Shown piece after piece: positions 60,481-64,000 of a stretch of 64,000 bases of DNA. The translations under genes and the position numbers were made by a program. The notes under the pieces were generated by a model, which saw only the letters and a list, made by a program, of their open reading frames with translations, was not told the origin of the DNA and did not search any database. Each line of letters begins with the position of its first letter. Position 1 is the stretch's first letter. This DNA comes from Adiantum capillus-veneris (lineage: Eukaryota > Streptophyta > Polypodiopsida > Polypodiales > Pteridaceae), in the NCBI GenBank assembly GCA_014529385.2, contig CM043947.1:119732891-119796890 (forward strand), written 5' to 3'.

Positions 60481-60731
60481 AGGTATACAGAGTGCAGCCA
60501 CGTCAATGCTATGTTGTACTGATCGTGTTGGCGGTAATCCTGATGTCAAATCATTAGGAAATACATCTTGAAATTCCTTTAATAATTTTTGTAGTTGACT
60601 AGCAACGTTTTCTTGTTTAGAATTAGCAATTGGTGGAAGAGACGAGAGAGAAGTATGCGGCGTTGAGGAATGTTCAACCGACTCAATGTTAGAAAGAAAA
60701 TGAGACAGTGAGTAACATAGGAAAACCTGAC

Positions 60732-61295
60732 CTATTTCATTATAAAAAATGAGCTACATAATCTCAGTGGTGATGAAGGTATATTTTTTTTTCCTAACAA
60801 CAACACATGTGCGACATGGGAGTCAAACATCAAGCTGTTGTGCTCATAAATATGCTTCAATAAAGGCCCTAGGCTATGCAACCACTCCCTACCAAGAACC
60901 ACATCACCCCTTTCCATGTTCATCACCTCAAAATACAAACATGTGGAGTACCCTTGTACTTCCAATGGAACAGCTCGGCATTGAGTATCCTAGATTTCAG
61001 TATCATTTCCATTCATCGTTGCTACCTTGTAGCGGTGGGTACTTGGAGTTTGAGGGAATTTGAGTTTTTTCACCAATCCGTAATTGATGAAATTGTGAGT
61101 AGCACCGTCATCTACCAAGATGCGCACCTTGTGCCCTTGCAAATATCCGTGCATACGTACTAACTCATGTGGTCCAAAGGTTGGCTGCCACATGGAAGCT
61201 GTGAGACAGCATTCATGCACCACCTTAGTGTCTCTTACTTGAACTGTAGAGAATCGTGAGGAAGACTCTAGAGGTAGCAGTTGCACCGTGTGCAT
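60732..61295 (-). pseudogene. Protease of the truncated gypsy element
   Basis: KVRILVDDGATHNFI carries the catalytic D-x-G-A, with D in place of the usual S/T. After a frame break, MEVQGYSTCLYFEVMNMERGDVVLGREWLHSLGP supplies the V-L-G-x-x-W-L end of the enzyme. It sits between the zinc knuckle and RT as in a normal gypsy Pol. Confidence 0.8.
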
Positions 61296-61334
61296 TGCTT
61301 TCTCCTTGCCCTAAGCAGGAGATTTCCCCTTGGG

Positions 61335-62434
61335 ACAATCATTTTTTCCATGACCTCTTACTAAACATTGAAAACATAATTTTGCTTTCTTGGCTTTATC
61401 AAAGTCCTCAGGAGAGAGAGGACCCCTTGACCCCTTGGGTTTTTTAGATGCCTCCGAATTGGCAACTATAAATGTTCTTTAATTGTGTGCATACTAAGTG
61501 CGTGTATTACCATGTATATTAGAAGGCACGTGACTATTATGTGTTTTCTTTTCATTTGGATCATCATGAATATGTGCTTTCACTATGGCTTCCTCAAGTG
61601 TTTTAGGGTCTTAGGTCTTGATATACTTCTTAAGGTTAGGTGTCAGACCTCGTATGAACCCCCGTACTTGTTGAAAGGTATCTAAGCCTTCCAACTTGAG
61701 GATAACATCCCGATAGTGAGAGATATATTCAAGTAGTGATGGATATTTGCACATGGAACATGTATCCCAAACCGTCCAATTCCGATTGGCCTCGTTTGTA
61801 GGCAAAAATTCCTTGCTAATCATTGCTTCAAAAGCTGTCCAAATCTGTGGTATGATGTTCTTCTCCTTGAGAGACATCCACCATTTGTAGGCCTTGCCTT
61901 CCAGAGTTAAGCTCGTTTGTAGAGCTCTGACTGCATCCGGTGTACGCCGTAAGCCGTGAATTCCATCCCACTTGCTGAGAAAGATATTCACTGCATCCTT
62001 ATTGCAGTCTCGGTCTTCTCCCTTAAAAATCGGTGGTTTGGTGTTTTCCAACAGTTCATCCACCTCTTTTGCAGTGAGAGTATGCAACGTATCAGAATTT
62101 GGGCCTTGCCCTAGGGTAGAAGTGCCTTGCCCTTGTGTGGCAACGTGCTCATGCATGTGCGTGTCATCAGGACTCTTAGACTGTTGATGCATTATTGAAT
62201 TACTAATGTGGATAGTTTAGTAACATTTTCATTTAAAGCTTTAAAATTTTCATTCATGATTGTCATGCGTGTCTGAATTGCACGAAATTCTTGAATATCG
62301 AGCAATTTGTAAGTATCTTCACCTATCATAGCGTCACGATTACTCTCCTTGAGAGGATCCGGCCGCGGGCCATCATTGGCAGGTCTAGGCATACTTTTCT
62401 CAAAATCGAATTTCATATTGATATCCGAATCCAT
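61335..62434 (-). pseudogene. gag: Gag of the truncated gypsy element
   Basis: Starts MDSDINMKFDFEKS (62434). A frameshift near 62192 leads into PPIFKGEDRDCNKDAVNIFL, YKWWMSLKEKN and GFIRGLTPNLKKYIKT, the retrotransposon Gag core, which ends at a stop at 61611. The zinc knuckle CFQCLVRGHGKNDC (about 61375-61335) follows in another frame, then PKGKSPA and a TAG. The lesions are one frameshift, one stop and one terminal TAG. Confidence 0.85.
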
Positions 62435-63505
62435 GACGACACAGTGCGGTGCAAGGAGTAATAAAAAAAATACATGATATTGAGAGCACTCGGAAAGTAT
62501 AATGAGACTTGCTAATTCCTTCAAAATCGAGAGTATTCCGGTGGAGGGTGATTTGAATTGTCTGCCGTATATGGAATTCCACAAGTTCTTGATAGCTGAA
62601 TCAATTAGGCTTGAAAACGGTAATTGATTTTACCAAAAAATTGTACTTGAACTCCATCGAATTGGTGTTCTTGAAATCTCTGAGTTTCTGCGTAATACGT
62701 AGAAAATTTGTGTCAAAATTTGTGTCGGCTTTGTCGATGCTATGCTGCACCTTTCGGCCTTTCCGAACCCTCACGTGGAGTAGGGGAGGTGGGGTACCCC
62801 ACTGTGGGTACCGCCCCTTATGGTTTAAGTTTTGTGTATGGCCACTAACCCCTAAGGGGGTTGGGCGCCCTCAAGTGGGAAAAAAAACTCAAACAGTCAG
62901 CTATGGCCGCTTAACGTAGCATGCGGGGAATTGCAATCTCCATGGAGCTCAAGACGTTGAGGTAGGGGCTCCGGCCCAGTGACATAAGGTCTCCACCTAC
63001 CCAAAGTGTAGCCGTAGAGCCCGCCAACGGTGCATTTTGTACAAGTCCGCATTGGCGGCTCCTCTGTGCAAGGGGGGTTGCCACGATGCTTGCCTTGTGG
63101 TCCTCCTCATAGGAGGGATGCCCCACGCCCCCTTGACCCCGACATGCACCAAAGCATGCACAATTGTGTGGCTCCCCTCCTCCACAGTTGTGCCTTTTCC
63201 CAAAAAAGGAACCTTGCTCTTGATACCAATGTAAGACAAGGGGAACTATAACCTGAGAGTCTACCACCCCCAACCACCCACTATATAGCATAGCCCGTGG
63301 CCCTTTCCCCTAGTTGATCTGCCTTTCCACACTTCCTAGCCCGACCTTGCCCTTCTCTTGTCCAGCCTTGCTCGTGTCCTGACAGAACCGCTTCGAGCCG
63401 TGGGTGTAGATACTTAAGAGCCAATTTTCAAAGTCTAAGAGAAGTGGAAACTAGAGTTTTGAATTGCCAAAGCATACACTAAGTACACACATAAATTATG
63501 TTAAC

Positions 63506-64000
63506 ATGGCTGACAATAATCAAGAGAGTAGAATGAACATTGATCGCTTTGATTTTGCACATGAAGGTGCTACTGATCATGCCCCCATGTTTATGAATTA
63601 TCTCGTTACTAGGTTGCAACAAGCTATGGGCAACCCTCCTTTGCAAGCCAAATTTACTCAACAACTTTGTGCCTATGGAATTTCCCTTCCTCTCCAAGAG
63701 GAGAGAGAGCTTAGGAGGCCTCTTGAAGAGACCCCCAAAAGAAGACTCTCTAGTCTAGACGATCGTCCACTCCTCCAACAGGAAAAGATCAACACACAAT
63801 CCTTCTCCTCGTCATTCCGAAAGGGAAGAGAGGAAAAAAATGAAGAAAAGGTCTAGAAAGAGGTCACCCTCTTCTCCTTCTTCTTCACCTTCCTCCTCTT
63901 CTGATGAAAGCTATGGCTATTCTCTTAGAGAATACAAGAGGGGAGGACATCGCAAATCATTCCCTGCATGGAAAAGGTCACAAAAGCTAAAGAAGTTCAA
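63506..64000 (+). pseudogene. Gag-like ORF start, runs off the window
   Basis: MADNNQESRMNIDRFDF opens a frame to 63856. After a shift, KRSRKRSPSSPSSSPSSSSDESYGYSLREYKRGG continues to the window end. The Arg/Ser-rich linker after a short acidic N-terminus resembles plant gypsy Gag proteins before the zinc knuckle, which would lie beyond 64000. It may belong to another element next to the LTR that starts at 63230. Confidence 0.4.

Larger units (their letters stand above)
59513..63229 (-). mobile_element. Truncated gypsy element, minus strand
   Basis: The primer site TGGTATCAAGAGC (63228-63216, minus) follows an LTR end CTTACA at 63230. The order then runs Gag, zinc knuckle, protease, RT and the start of RNase H, and stops at 59513. 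The integrase and the 3' LTR are missing. About 630 bp between the primer site and Gag carry no frame that fits. Confidence 0.8.

Noticed and set aside
62740-63230. Tempting to call the C-rich stretch an rRNA or tRNA gene
   Set aside because: No conserved tRNA boxes or rRNA core sequence is present. It lies between a primer site and Gag and fits a retroelement leader.

Overview
This window looks like nuclear DNA from a land plant with a large, repeat-rich genome. The evidence is plant-type LTR retrotransposons (a Ty3/gypsy element with two RNase H domains, copia remnants), a plant L1-type LINE tail, Helitron Rep/PIF1 helicase remnants, spliced transposon genes, GA/CT microsatellites and AT-rich spacers. 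A fern or other non-flowering plant is my guess, but the sequence does not prove it. I see no convincing ordinary host gene, no tRNA or rRNA gene and no CRISPR array. Nearly all recognisable coding sequence belongs to mobile elements, and most of it carries stops or frameshifts.

Layout. (1) 111-15344 holds two ~920-bp LTRs in tandem, minus orientation, joined by only 46 bp. The left one is split by a 9.4-kb Helitron-like insertion (708-10125). The right one is split by a 3.9-kb copia deletion derivative (11141-15065) with a perfect CCCAA target duplication. (2) 15345-20817 is the decayed minus-strand interior of that LTR family, with six hairpin repeats at 15814-16475. (3) 20818-27290 is mostly AT-rich or featureless, with a gag-protease remnant at 23358-24712. 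(4) 27295-30640 is a degraded plus-strand transposon gene, interrupted by a MITE-like inverted-repeat element (28264-28724) and by a solo LTR with a perfect ATTAA duplication (28955-29681). A LINE tail follows. (5) 34635-59126 reads best as one large DNA transposon with terminal inverted repeats and four genes arranged as two convergent pairs. Its middle is opened by a nested array of gypsy LTRs (39169-53956). (6) 59127-64000 holds remnants of further gypsy-like elements.

The most unusual content is in region 5. Two convergent gene pairs (34996-36330 plus / 38569-36550 minus, and 54215-55828 plus / 58878-56050 minus) lie between matching termini. One gene has a histone-H3 fold with features recalling centromeric H3, directly upstream of a Ulp1-like cysteine protease with a proline-rich tail. 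Another resembles a DDE-type transposase. The smaller MITE at 28264-28724 has the same terminal sequence, which suggests a family of related elements. A transposon carrying a CENH3-like histone together with a SUMO/ubiquitin-like protease is not something I recognise as described.

The gypsy array (four ~2.0-2.4-kb LTRs around one gag-pol) is the largest single block. Its gag-protease-RT frame is closed by five stops, all TAG, as expected if methylated CAG sites have decayed. I infer that the locus is silent, old and built by repeated nested insertion.
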